From assembly GCA_965262255.1 (NCBI GenBank), contig OZ253505.1, forward strand, positions 2,046,001 to 2,110,000: a stretch of DNA of 64,000 nucleotides, in the 5' to 3' direction. This DNA is from JANQQC01 sp965262255 (GTDB lineage Bacteria; Pseudomonadota; Alphaproteobacteria; Caulobacterales; Hyphomonadaceae). A program made the position numbers and the translations under genes. The notes under the pieces are model-generated. The model was not told the DNA's origin and did not search any database. It worked only from the letters and a program-made list of their open reading frames with translations. Of this stretch, positions 36,885 to 45,451 are shown piece by piece (position 1 is the first letter of the stretch; the number at the start of each line of letters is the position of its first letter).

Positions 36885-38036
36885 TTAAACATCCATCGCA
36901 AGTTGGTCAATATTCGTCCCAAATTTAGTGAATAAGTCTGTTCGAAGATCTTCGTAGTTTTTGTTCAATCCAAATCGCTTTTTCGCTTTCATAAACCGTT
37001 GAGCAATCAACTGAGCGAAAACGCCTTGTCCGCGACTGCGTTCAAACCACCTAGAATCGTAATCTTTACCGCCGCGCATTTCGCGTAATGTGTTGATGAC
37101 CTTGGCTGCTCTGTCTGGGAAATGGGTTGCAAGCCATTCATGAAAAATTTCTTTTAGCTCGTGGGGAAGTCTCAAAAGTACGTATCGGGCCGTCTCAGCG
37201 CCATGTTGTGCGACGGCTTCAAGTATAGCCTCTAGTTCAGAGTCATTTAGCCCCGGAATGACCGGCGCATACATTGCGACGACGGGAATTTGTGCTGACG
37301 ACAAGGCCTTGATCGTTTCAAGCCGCTTTTTTGGTGTGCTTGCACGTGGTTCCATCACCCTTGCCAGCGTGTTGTCCAAAGTCGTAACTGATACTCCGAC
37401 TCTTATTAGATTTCGTTCTGCCATTGAGGCGATGATGTCCGTATCGCGCTGGATGAGGGCCGACTTGGTTATTATGATAACGGGGTGACCATACTCCGAT
37501 AGAACCTCAAGAATCTGGCGGGTTAAACGTTCTGAACGTTCGATGGGCTGATAGCAATCAGTATTTACGCCGACAGCTATAGTTTTCGGTTTGTAACTTG
37601 GCTTTTCAAGTTCGGAACGGAGTAAATCTGGCGCGTTGGGTTTGTGAAATAGCCGGCTTTCAAAATCTAATCCTGCTGATAACCCAAGAAATGTATGAGA
37701 AGGTCGGGCATAACAGTAGACGCATCCGTGCTCGCATCCGCGATACATGTTAATTGATTTATCGAAATTAATGTCGGGGGATTGGTTTCGAGTTATGATT
37801 GTTTTCGCGTCTTCTTTTGTAAGAGTTGTCCGAAGTTTTTCTGGTTCCTCTTCAGTGGAGTTCCAACCGTCGTCAAAAGCTTCGCGAGTTTCACTTTCGA
37901 ACCGGCCTGTCTGATTACTCGTAGCACCTCGACCACGACGCAAGTGACTCGGGTTAAGGAGGGCGGTCTGTTTTGAGGTTATTCGACCTTCTGGTGGTAG
38001 ATTATTCGCGTTCATCATTTTGGCAGAGTTTGACAT
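36885..38036 (-). CDS. PA0069-family radical SAM protein
   Basis: This encodes 383 residues. The radical SAM cluster motif CEHGCVYCYAR (CxxxCxxC) is preceded by INMYRGC. Other family features: LRRGRGATSNQTGRFE near the N-terminus, ITKSALIQRDTDII, ARVMEPRASTPKKRLE and the C-terminal SRGQGVFAQLIAQRF. The family resembles spore photoproduct lyase-like radical SAM proteins, and its substrate is not settled. No obvious operon partner. Confidence 0.88.
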   Translation of the reverse strand: MSNSAKMMNANNLPPEGRITSKQTALLNPSHLRRGRGATSNQTGRFESETREAFDDGWNSTEEEPEKLRTTLTKEDAKTIITRNQSPDINFDKSINMYRGCEHGCVYCYARPSHTFLGLSAGLDFESRLFHKPNAPDLLRSELEKPSYKPKTIAVGVNTDCYQPIERSERLTRQILEVLSEYGHPVIIITKSALIQRDTDIIASMAERNLIRVGVSVTTLDNTLARVMEPRASTPKKRLETIKALSSAQIPVVAMYAPVIPGLNDSELEAILEAVAQHGAETARYVLLRLPHELKEIFHEWLATHFPDRAAKVINTLREMRGGKDYDSRWFERSRGQGVFAQLIAQRFMKAKKRFGLNKNYEDLRTDLFTKFGTNIDQLAMDV

Positions 38037-38275
38037 CTATGAATTTTACTTGAACAGAGCTTTGATAGACTCGGAGCTAGTTTCTTTTGAGTCGCAGTTT
38101 ATAGCAAACTGAGGCCGTTGCGCTTTGCCAGTTTTTATGTTCGAATCCCTAGAATAATGCAAGTGTACGGGTAGCATCTAGGTTTATACCACCAAACGTC
38201 TATTCAATCTCTCAGACTTGACTGGATTCTCCTCTAGAAACTAGCATTTCTCGAAAGTAGTATCTTACTGCAGCT

Positions 38276-38427
38276 TGAAACTGTTGGGAAACACAGAGTA
38301 AGGGGAAAGTTAAACAGGAAATTCGAAGTTCCGGCGGCTAGTTGGCTCTAGAGTAAAGAAATAGGCGATCCTGTTTGACAGAGAATCTGACAATTTCGAC
38401 CGAGTTAAGCGTTTCGCAACAGTCTCA
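38276..38427. repeat. 152-bp MITE-like element, copy 3
   Basis: It begins TGAAACTGTTGGGAAACACA and ends GTTTCGCAACAGTCTCA. Interior blocks GGGGAAAGTT and TTTGACAGA are shared with copy 1. Confidence 0.75.
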
Positions 38428-38976
38428 GCTTGGTCAGGTTAGATTTTGGCTAGAGCATTTTCCGAGTAAGTGGTCAATGTCCTTAACTTGTTAAGCCGAT
38501 ACTATCGGAAAAGTCCCCCTGAATCGAGGCAAGATGTATGTAAATTGCTTTAGTTGCAACATACCCGTTCGGTCGTCCGCCTATGCCGGGAATCTATGCG
38601 AACTCGAAATAGAGATAGCCGCTTGAATGGTCTACGACCAACTTCGTCTTTAAATGTTTGATTTTCTAGCATAGCATGAGTGCGATTCCTTGCGATAAGC
38701 CCCATTTCTAAAGAAACTAGATCAGTTTAGCTGTTGAATGGACAATCGCCGAGATTGCAACCAGTCGTCTGATGTCAGTACTGAAAGACCTATCTGCAGA
38801 TGAGCAGGGCAGAACAACGATCGAATCAGTACTTTGAAACTGCATCGCGGAATACGAAATTTCCTTACCTGATTATTGAACTGAAACCGTTTCATCGTTC
38901 ACAGGATAACAGTGAATTGGAAAAATCTGTGGAAAACTAGAACGTTCAGTGAACTAATCTGAGTATTCGATTTTGG

Positions 38977-39158
38977 TCAACATTTTTCAAAATCTATGGA
39001 GGATAGGGCTTCACTGGCGTTATGCATGACTCTTGCTGCATTGCGTTCAAGAGAGCGCTCTATTTGAATTTTGCCACGGGAAACGTGCGAAGGAACTTTG
39101 GTTTGGTCAGATTGCCGAACGCACTCATATAATAGGGGGGGGGGAACAAGAAAGGCAT
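38977..39158 (-). CDS. Possible small phase-variable gene
   Basis: From ATG 39158 (minus strand) the frame enters a C10 tract within six codons and, at the present length, reads a 31-residue peptide. With 8 or 11 C it would join a 49-codon frame ending ...ALSSIDFEKC that contains KIQIERSLERNAARVMHNAS. The pattern resembles the two methyltransferase genes, but there is no ribosome binding site and no known family, so this is only a candidate. Confidence 0.25.
39135..39144. repeat. G10 homopolymer
   Basis: Ten G on the plus strand, near the start of a possible small minus-strand gene and about 130 bases before the HD hydrolase gene on the plus strand. Confidence 0.85.
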
Positions 39159-39271
39159 TGTTAGAAGAAATGTGCCGCGTTAAATTTCGCCTGACGGCCA
39201 ATAGAGTTAGAAATGATGTAGACTAGTTCTGAATTTTGTTTAGCAACATAAAATTTTGGAGAATGTGTTTG

Positions 39272-40324
39272 ATGTTGCAGACTATGAGCACCATGCCAGA
39301 GGGCCAGTATTGGAATCAGTCCTGTCTGTTCGAAGATCCTTTTCTAGCTAAAATAGCTGGTTCAGCGGCCATGGGAAGGTTGAAAGATATCGGATTCTTG
39401 GGGGCGATTGACTACTTGCAGTTCTGTGAAAGAGAATGCAAAAGTCGACACTCCTATAATCGGTATGAACATTCGATAGGTGTTGCTAACCTAGCTCTGC
39501 TGTATGCTAAAATTCGGGGGTTGCCAGAAAACGAGTCTAGGGTACTTGCTGCGGCAGGTCTTCTTCATGATATCGGCCACGGCCCCCTGTCTCACTCTCT
39601 TGAACCAATTTTCGAACAGCACTACGGGATTACTCATCACGCTTGCGGTAAAGAGATATTGTTTGGACGGTCGGTATACGGATCAGAAATTATCGATACT
39701 ATGACCGAGTTTGGGATCGATATTGAAGAAGTAGTTGCAATGATAGAAGGATACCACAATGGTAGCCATGCATTTCTTTATGCGAGTCCGATTAACGTTG
39801 ATACGATTGATGGCATCTGTAGAACAAAGAAATTTGTAGACATCGATGAAGATAGTGCGAACATAGACCCACGTAGTTTTGTTATCTCTCTGGCTGAAAG
39901 TCATGGGCGATCGACTGGTCAAACAGACAAATTCTGGTCGATTAAGAACGAAGTATATAACCAAATTCTTCATTCCCATATTGGGCTTTTGTTTGATGGT
40001 CTTGCTCAGGCCTATATGCAGAGTAAGATTAGCGATTTTTGTGTCGAAGATTTTTTGACGACAGAACGGGATCTTGAACACTCCCATCCATTACTATTCG
40101 AGCTTCTCAATGTCGCTAACAGGTCGATTCGTGAAGCTTACGATTATGTGAAAAGATGTATACCTGAGTTGCTAGGCTACACACTTAGAGCGATGAAAAG
40201 GGAGTTTCAAATAGTTGTTGGTGTTCAAGTAAGAAATTCAAGTGAGTTGAAGCTACGCTACACCCAAACAAAGACATTTCGCGATGTGACGGTAGAAGAA
40301 CTGATGAATCATGATATCAGTTGA
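39272..40324 (+). CDS. HD-domain phosphohydrolase
   Basis: This encodes 350 residues from ATG 39272, which has GGAGA 9 bases upstream. The metal-binding HD set is complete: the histidine in RYEHSIGVANLA, HD in LLHDIGHGPLSHSLE and the later aspartate in INVDTIDGI. This resembles COG1078-type HD hydrolases, which are related to dNTP triphosphohydrolases. A nucleotidyltransferase gene follows after 12 bases on the same strand. The pair may be a two-gene module in which one enzyme adds and the other removes a nucleotide or phosphate; this is inference. It lies in an accessory stretch. Confidence 0.8.
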   Translation: MLQTMSTMPEGQYWNQSCLFEDPFLAKIAGSAAMGRLKDIGFLGAIDYLQFCERECKSRHSYNRYEHSIGVANLALLYAKIRGLPENESRVLAAAGLLHDIGHGPLSHSLEPIFEQHYGITHHACGKEILFGRSVYGSEIIDTMTEFGIDIEEVVAMIEGYHNGSHAFLYASPINVDTIDGICRTKKFVDIDEDSANIDPRSFVISLAESHGRSTGQTDKFWSIKNEVYNQILHSHIGLLFDGLAQAYMQSKISDFCVEDFLTTERDLEHSHPLLFELLNVANRSIREAYDYVKRCIPELLGYTLRAMKREFQIVVGVQVRNSSELKLRYTQTKTFRDVTVEELMNHDIS

Positions 40325-40336
40325 AGAGACTTTGAT

Positions 40337-41290
40337 ATGACTTTAAATTCACAAACTTCAGAGATCATGTCTAAAGCCTGGCAAACATCCGAATCAGGCA
40401 TAACGGAAATGCGAAAGATCGCCCAAGATATGTTCGTTGATGAGACCTCTTTCGTCATTGGGGTCAATGGCAGCTATGCCCGACGAGAAGTTACAAGTGG
40501 ATCAGATGTCGATGTGTTTTTTCTTTACGAATCTGACGATATTGCTCGAATAAAGGCTAAACAGGAACAGTATATTGACATACTTAGCTCCACAGGATAT
40601 AAGTCGCCAGCAAAAGGGGGAGTATTCGAGCAACCATTATCTATTGATGAGATTAGCGATAAAATTGGTGGGTCGGATGACGACAATGAGCATATAACGA
40701 GGCGCATGCTTCTCTTGTTAGAGGGAGAATGGATATTCGGTTCCGAAAAATTTGAAAGTACTCGCGAGCGACTGCTTCAGCAATATGTTTCGGATAATAT
40801 TAGGGATGATCAAATATGCCTATTTCTTTTAAACGACATAATTCGATATTGGAGAACAATTTGTGTTGACTATGAACACAAAATCAATAAGGAAAACAAG
40901 GCGAAAGCGATAAGACTATTGAAATTGAGATTTTCGAGGATGTTACTTTTTGTCGCTGGTGTTCTCGCTGTCAGCGAAACATTCAATCTCACATACGAAA
41001 ACAAAATAAAGAAACTAATTGAGCTACTAGCGATACCACCCTATGAAAGAGTTCAGAAGGTTGTTAGTTCAAAAGCAGATAAAGCACTAAGTTTATACAC
41101 TAAATTTGTGCAAGCCTTGGATACAAAGGCAATTAGAGCCAAGCTATCTCAGGATTTTGAGGTTGTTGAAGAATGTAGTGAATACACGCAGCTAATCGAT
41201 ACAGCTAGAGGATTTCGAGATGCGTTGCTAGAGATCTTGCGAATTCACTGTGTAGAGCCGAATCCGACGCTTCAACGCCTGATGCTATGA
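40337..41290 (+). CDS. Nucleotidyltransferase (GlnD/DUF294-like core)
   Basis: This encodes 317 residues. The nucleotidyltransferase core is clear: VNGSYARREVTSGSDVDVFF (GS...DxD, about 43-62), followed by a helical C-terminal part (IIRYWRTICVDYEHKIN, LLKLRFSRMLLFVAGVLAVS) as in DUF294/PII-uridylyltransferase-like proteins. It follows the HD hydrolase by 12 bases in the same direction. In GlnD the same two domain types lie in one chain; here they are split into two genes. The target is unknown: protein, nucleotide or tRNA are all possible. Confidence 0.78.
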   Translation: MTLNSQTSEIMSKAWQTSESGITEMRKIAQDMFVDETSFVIGVNGSYARREVTSGSDVDVFFLYESDDIARIKAKQEQYIDILSSTGYKSPAKGGVFEQPLSIDEISDKIGGSDDDNEHITRRMLLLLEGEWIFGSEKFESTRERLLQQYVSDNIRDDQICLFLLNDIIRYWRTICVDYEHKINKENKAKAIRLLKLRFSRMLLFVAGVLAVSETFNLTYENKIKKLIELLAIPPYERVQKVVSSKADKALSLYTKFVQALDTKAIRAKLSQDFEVVEECSEYTQLIDTARGFRDALLEILRIHCVEPNPTLQRLML

Positions 41291-41480
41291 ACGCGTTTTA
41301 GGTAGTTTGATTTTCTTACGTTTCTCACGTCCAATAGTAACTGGTAGGGTTAAGAAAAGAGCCAGCTTACGTTCTACAGATGGTATTTCTTCTGAACATG
41401 ATCAGTGTTGCGTTGTTGATCTATAGGATTTGCTTAGTTTAGTGGAAGTTGCGTCAATCTAGATGAGCAACGGAAGTTAC

Positions 41481-42092
41481 CTAGTCTAAGAAAACGCCGG
41501 TTCGCGCAGACGCACACCAGGCTCGCCAATCTTCTCCATCGTCGATGTCAATCAATCTCTCCAAATAGTAAATGGATGTCGTTTTGGGGAAATTCGCAAT
41601 TACATCGGCCATAGCGTGTTCAGTTGACCACCGCACATTCTCGAACCAATCGTCGCGGGGCAGAGAGTTTCTATTAATACCCATCAACCAAAAACCGCCG
41701 TCATTTGAAGGTCCTAAGACAAGATTATGCTGATTCAAAGCTTTGAACGCCATCGCTATATGTTGAGGACTAATGTCTGCAGTGTCTGTTCCGATGAACA
41801 CAATCTTTCCTAGTGGAGAACGATCAAAAGCCCTTTTCAATCGTTCTCCTAAATTACCTAGACCTTGTGGCCTAACCACCAAATTATAATAGAATTTCAC
41901 TCGGGGGCATTCCCGGTCTGGCGAGATTAACAGATTGGTATTCCATCTTCGATCTTGTACACTCCTTATAGTTTTGGCAAATAACCAATTTGCAATTCGC
42001 CGAGCGTATGCATCACCGATTGATTTTGCAAGACGGGTTTTTGACGTTCCGACCCTTGGAACCTTTGCAAAGACATTTACAGTGCATTTCAT
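41481..42092 (-). CDS. TIGR04282-type glycosyltransferase (DUF2064)
   Basis: This encodes 203 residues from MKCTVNVFAKVPRVGTSKTR. The ATG at 42092 overlaps the stop of the upstream glycosyltransferase as ATGA, so I prefer it to 42179. Family features: FAKVPRVGTSKTRLA, IVFIGTDTADISPQHI, LVLGPSNDGGFWLMGI. These proteins commonly follow the TIGR04283 glycosyltransferase in the same operon. The sugar and acceptor are not known from the sequence. Confidence 0.85.
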   Translation of the reverse strand: MKCTVNVFAKVPRVGTSKTRLAKSIGDAYARRIANWLFAKTIRSVQDRRWNTNLLISPDRECPRVKFYYNLVVRPQGLGNLGERLKRAFDRSPLGKIVFIGTDTADISPQHIAMAFKALNQHNLVLGPSNDGGFWLMGINRNSLPRDDWFENVRWSTEHAMADVIANFPKTTSIYYLERLIDIDDGEDWRAWCASARTGVFLD

Positions 42093-42772
42093 CGGTAATA
42101 CTTTGCCAGTTTCTCTGGACTTGCCCCCAATTGATAACGAGATATGAGCCATATGTTGCGAGCAATCCTCTTCCACCATCCTTCTTGCAGGTACTTTTCA
42201 GCCGAGGTAATCGCTTTCGAATTAAGAACTTTTAGCCTTTTCTTTCCAATTGCTTTTGCTATGACAACGTCCTCCATTAGAGGTAGTTCGGTATAACCTC
42301 CAATCTCATCAAAGAGTTGCCGGGAAATCAGAAGTCCTTGGTCGCCATATGGTAGCCCAAACAATCGTGTTCGCAAATTTGCACAAAACGCTAAGAATTT
42401 GGATTGCCAAGCTTCGGACTGATAGGATAAAGAAAATGTAGCTGCTCGCTCCGGACACTCTTTAATATGAGAGAGAACTTCTTCTTCCCAATTTTGGGAA
42501 AGAGCCGTGTCGGCGTGCAGAAATAGTAGCCAATGTCCTGTCGCCTTGTTTCCGCCTGCTTTCAGTTGCTTACTGCGGTTCGGCGTACACTTCACAATAA
42601 TTCCTCCCGCCGCATCAGCAATTTCAACAGTTCTGTCAGTAGAGTTTCCATCGACAATTATAAGTTCCCGAATGAGTGCTGATTCAAGGCCGGGGAATAA
42701 GCTTGCAATGCAAGTTGGCAGGTGCTTTTCGGCATTAAGGGTAGGCACAACGATAGAAAGTGGAGCTGGCAT
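42089..42772 (-). CDS. TIGR04283-type family 2 glycosyltransferase
   Basis: This encodes 227 residues. GT2 features: SIVVPTLNAEKHLPTCIASL at the N-terminus, LIIVDGNSTDRTVEIA, and the metal-binding segment LFLHADTALSQNWEE; later GDQGLLISRQLFDEIGGY and LMEDVVIAKAI. It is translationally coupled to the DUF2064 gene by an ATGA overlap, a common pair in bacteria. Confidence 0.87.
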   Translation of the reverse strand: MPAPLSIVVPTLNAEKHLPTCIASLFPGLESALIRELIIVDGNSTDRTVEIADAAGGIIVKCTPNRSKQLKAGGNKATGHWLLFLHADTALSQNWEEEVLSHIKECPERAATFSLSYQSEAWQSKFLAFCANLRTRLFGLPYGDQGLLISRQLFDEIGGYTELPLMEDVVIAKAIGKKRLKVLNSKAITSAEKYLQEGWWKRIARNIWLISRYQLGASPEKLAKYYR

Positions 42773-43614
42773 GGGGCAAACATATAGTGTTTAGCGATTA
42801 TATAGTTCTCTAGAAGACGGTTATACAGTTCCAAGCTCTCTTGAGATCACACCGTAGTTTCCTGAGATTCACACTCAATTATTCTTCCCCAACGAACTAC
42901 CACGGGATTTTATCGCCGCCCGTGCCTGCGAAACAGGATTGGCATATTAGAGACATAGGATCGAACAAATATTTTTCAAGTGTCCAGACAACTATGTAAT
43001 CGCCTAGTGTTTCAATTGTGATAGACCTTCTGCATAATACAGAAATCGCTCAGCTGGCCTTTGTTTTTGTCCAAACAGCAAGAACGAGTGGTGGTATCCG
43101 GTAGCAAATTTCGATAGAAATTCCTAATTTTGCAATAATTCTTCGCATAATTCATAGGGTGCGTATTTGGATAGCAGTCTATGCCTGTCTGTACAGGAAT
43201 TATTTGGATGTTACCGATGGAGATGGGTGATCAAATTAAGCATTCCCAATAACAGTTAGGCATATCTCCTTGCTTGGAAAGGCTGATTTTGCATAAGGAA
43301 ATATCCCACTAGACCAATTACCGACCGAGTTTCCTAAAGTCTGTAGTTCTTCTCTCTTCAATACGGGTTTGTTCTAAGAAGAAATAAGACTGTTAGTTCA
43401 AGGATTGCTCAATGACTATACACGTTAATCCTTTACTATCTTCCGTACTCGAGCGTTTGCAGATCAAGTGGATGTAAATTGAGGCTCCAGCTTAACAAGT
43501 GAACAAATTATCTTGACGGAACTACCGAAGGCGGAAACTTCATATATTTAGAAGAGGAAGAAATTGAGACAATCAACTTAATTTGCTAACTATCTAATGC
43601 GCGTTTACCTAAGA
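42773..43614. other. Gap without a supported gene
   Basis: About 840 bases with no ORF I can support and no clear repeat. Probably decayed or non-coding DNA. Confidence 0.4.
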
Positions 43615-44409
43615 TTAGGGTTGCGATTGAGGTGAACCAAGGAATTCTTCAGCTTTAAGAAGGTCGTACCAAGCCTTTGACTTATCTTGAGGGCGACGCA
43701 AAAGATAAGCAGGGTGAAAAGTAGGAAGTACCTTAAACGGATTAGCGTCGTTTAGGTTTAAATCGTAAACTTGTCCGCGAAGACGAGAGATAGACGTGCC
43801 AGATTGCAGTATCGCACCTGATGCAATGGCTCCAACGCACAAAATAAGTTTCGGTTTGGCGAGGATGATAAAGCGTTCAACGAATGGACGGCATAGAGCG
43901 AGTTCTTCAGGTCTAGGGTTACGATTTCCAGGAGGTCGCCAATAGTTAACGTTCGTAATCAATGTGTTTCTCGTTCGAAATCTATTGATTGAAGCCAGCA
44001 TGTTGTCGAGAAGTTTTCCGGCTGGACCGACGAAAGGCAGTCCTTTTAAGTCTTCTTGAGACCCTGGCCCTTCACCGATCACAAGCAGATCGGCACCAAC
44101 TATCCCGTCGTAGACTACCGTATTCGTGGCACTTTCTTTCAGTTTACAGTCGTCAAAGGTCTCGATCGCAGTTTTCAAATCTTGCAGGGAATGACTTTTC
44201 GCGGCTTGCCGTTGAGCCTCTTCTATTCCCCTCTGTTCTTCTTTTTCTTTGGCGGATTTAACCGGAACATTGGCTGGCCGTACGGCTACTTTTTTTGTTT
44301 GAACAGGGGTTTGCTGTTTAAATTGACTGATAGGATCCACTTGGACACCCATCGCAGCCCACCAGTTGCGGATAGATGCAAGTGCTATATTTTCCGTCAG
44401 TTGGGTCAT
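43615..44409 (-). CDS. Uracil-DNA glycosylase, family 4/5-like
   Basis: This encodes 264 residues. The core has DLLVIGEGPGSQEDLKGLPF, VGPAGKLLDNMLASI, LITNVNYWRPPGNRNPRPEE, and the C-terminal PTFHPAYLLRRPQDK. This matches the iron-sulfur type UDGs common in alphaproteobacteria, with the N-terminal extension QRQAAKSHSLQDLKTAIETF and a cysteine in DDCKLKESAT. It removes uracil from DNA. It is divergent from ETF-QO, separated by a repeat-rich kilobase. Confidence 0.87.
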   Translation of the reverse strand: MTQLTENIALASIRNWWAAMGVQVDPISQFKQQTPVQTKKVAVRPANVPVKSAKEKEEQRGIEEAQRQAAKSHSLQDLKTAIETFDDCKLKESATNTVVYDGIVGADLLVIGEGPGSQEDLKGLPFVGPAGKLLDNMLASINRFRTRNTLITNVNYWRPPGNRNPRPEELALCRPFVERFIILAKPKLILCVGAIASGAILQSGTSISRLRGQVYDLNLNDANPFKVLPTFHPAYLLRRPQDKSKAWYDLLKAEEFLGSPQSQP

Positions 44410-44698
44410 TGCAAAGAAATTGTACTCTTTCTAGATATGTTTGAACCGAGTGGTTCTGGAAATTTTGGATATTGCCGGCATGGTATCGTGAAATTACGTT
44501 TTTGCGACGATCAAATCTTAAAGTGATATAAGAGACTATCCGAAAAAGCTCCTCAAATTTGTGTGAATCGGAACATTAACAGGGCGTTTACCGCACCGGA
44601 AGAATAAGATTTCGTCGTTTAGAACGAAAATTTAGAATTTTGAACTAATTTTAGAAAATTTGACACATGTCTCCGATGTTTTGACTTGATTTTTGCCT

Positions 44699-44840
44699 TG
44701 TACAGTCCCGCAAACAAGCGAGAAGGATGGTATACTACCATTATACAGCAATTCCGTCTGGAGGGAAAAGAGGCAGTTGAAGCGTCTCTGCTTCCTATTT
44801 TCACACAAAAATCGCAACACCTGTTTGCGGGACTAAACAG
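44699..44840. repeat. ~140-bp element with inverted GTCCCGCAAACA ends
   Basis: The left end TGTACAGTCCCGCAAACAAG, followed by the palindrome TGGTATACTACCA, is matched by an inverted right end CTGTTTGCGGGACTAAAC. This is the only place where both ends are seen, so it may show the full form of the repeat scattered elsewhere. Confidence 0.65.
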
Positions 44841-45056
44841 GTAGTCCTGTCGTGTTGTGAATAGGCAAAGGTTTCTCGAATGTTAACTCGACAAAATTAA
44901 AACGACGACTTTCCCATAGAATATCCTTCTAGAACCCCCAAAGAGGGAGGCATTACGAGGGATATTCAAGCCTCGTTTTTGTAAAATTTGCTTCATAATC
45001 TTGGAACTGATATCCGGGCTCGCGCAAATATTTTGTTAAATTGTAAGATGAAGCAC

Positions 45057-45240
45057 TAGAGCAAAAACCGACCAAGTAGACACTTACAGAATGTCGGGGA
45101 ATTTCACAGGATAAGTAGAGAATTGTTAGACTCGTTTCACTTTCGGTATAGGAGATCAGTATGCCTGCACCACTTCTATGGAAGATTATTATGAAAGTCA
45201 AAAAAAACAAAGAGAGTGTCTACTTGAAAGACTTTTGCAC
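45057..45240. repeat. ~184-bp element, inverted copy of 15178-15359
   Basis: The reverse complement begins GTGCAAAAGTCTTTCAAGTA and ends near GTCTACTTGGTCGG. It shares blocks with the copy at 15178-15359, 30 kb away. Both copies lie near the GTCCCGCAAA repeat. Confidence 0.65.
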
Positions 45241-45451
45241 TAATACAGCGAAAAATGTTTCGGTAAGTTGCGAAAAGCTTAAGTATAACGGCTCCGTACT
45301 GCCAGTAATAATTTTCCAAATCTCCGCACCTTTTACAGAATGCCCCCATTTATCGGAAATTGTGTATAGTTCTTTTTGATTCAGCATACCGAAAACTTAT
45401 TACTCACCTAGCAATTTTGGATTTGCCGATTGATTTTTGGAGCAAATTACA

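Larger units (their letters stand above)
38037..39271. other. Gap with 152-bp element and G10 tract
   Basis: It holds the third MITE-like copy (38276-38427) and a G10 tract (39135-39144). A minus-strand 74-codon frame (38977-39201) looks partly protein-like (KIQIERSLERNAARVMHNAS) but has only a TTG start and no ribosome binding site. An ATG at 39158 would join it only with 8 or 11 bases in the tract. I do not call a firm gene. Confidence 0.5.
44410..45451. other. Repeat-rich gap
   Basis: No gene that I can support. It holds the GTCCCGCAAACAAG element with inverted ends (44699-44840) and the inverted copy of the ~180-bp element (45057-45240). Small open frames in this stretch come from the repeats. 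Confidence 0.55.

Noticed and set aside
3215..39144. G tracts as mere sequencing or assembly errors
   Set aside because: Miscounts of one base are possible in such runs, but the presence of long tracts at matching places in two genes is not explained by error. The present ON/OFF state, however, could be affected.
44953..45379. Overlapping frames on both strands in the gap before ETF-QO
   Set aside because: They fall in the ~184-bp dispersed element and have no conserved protein sequence against its other copy at 15178-15359.
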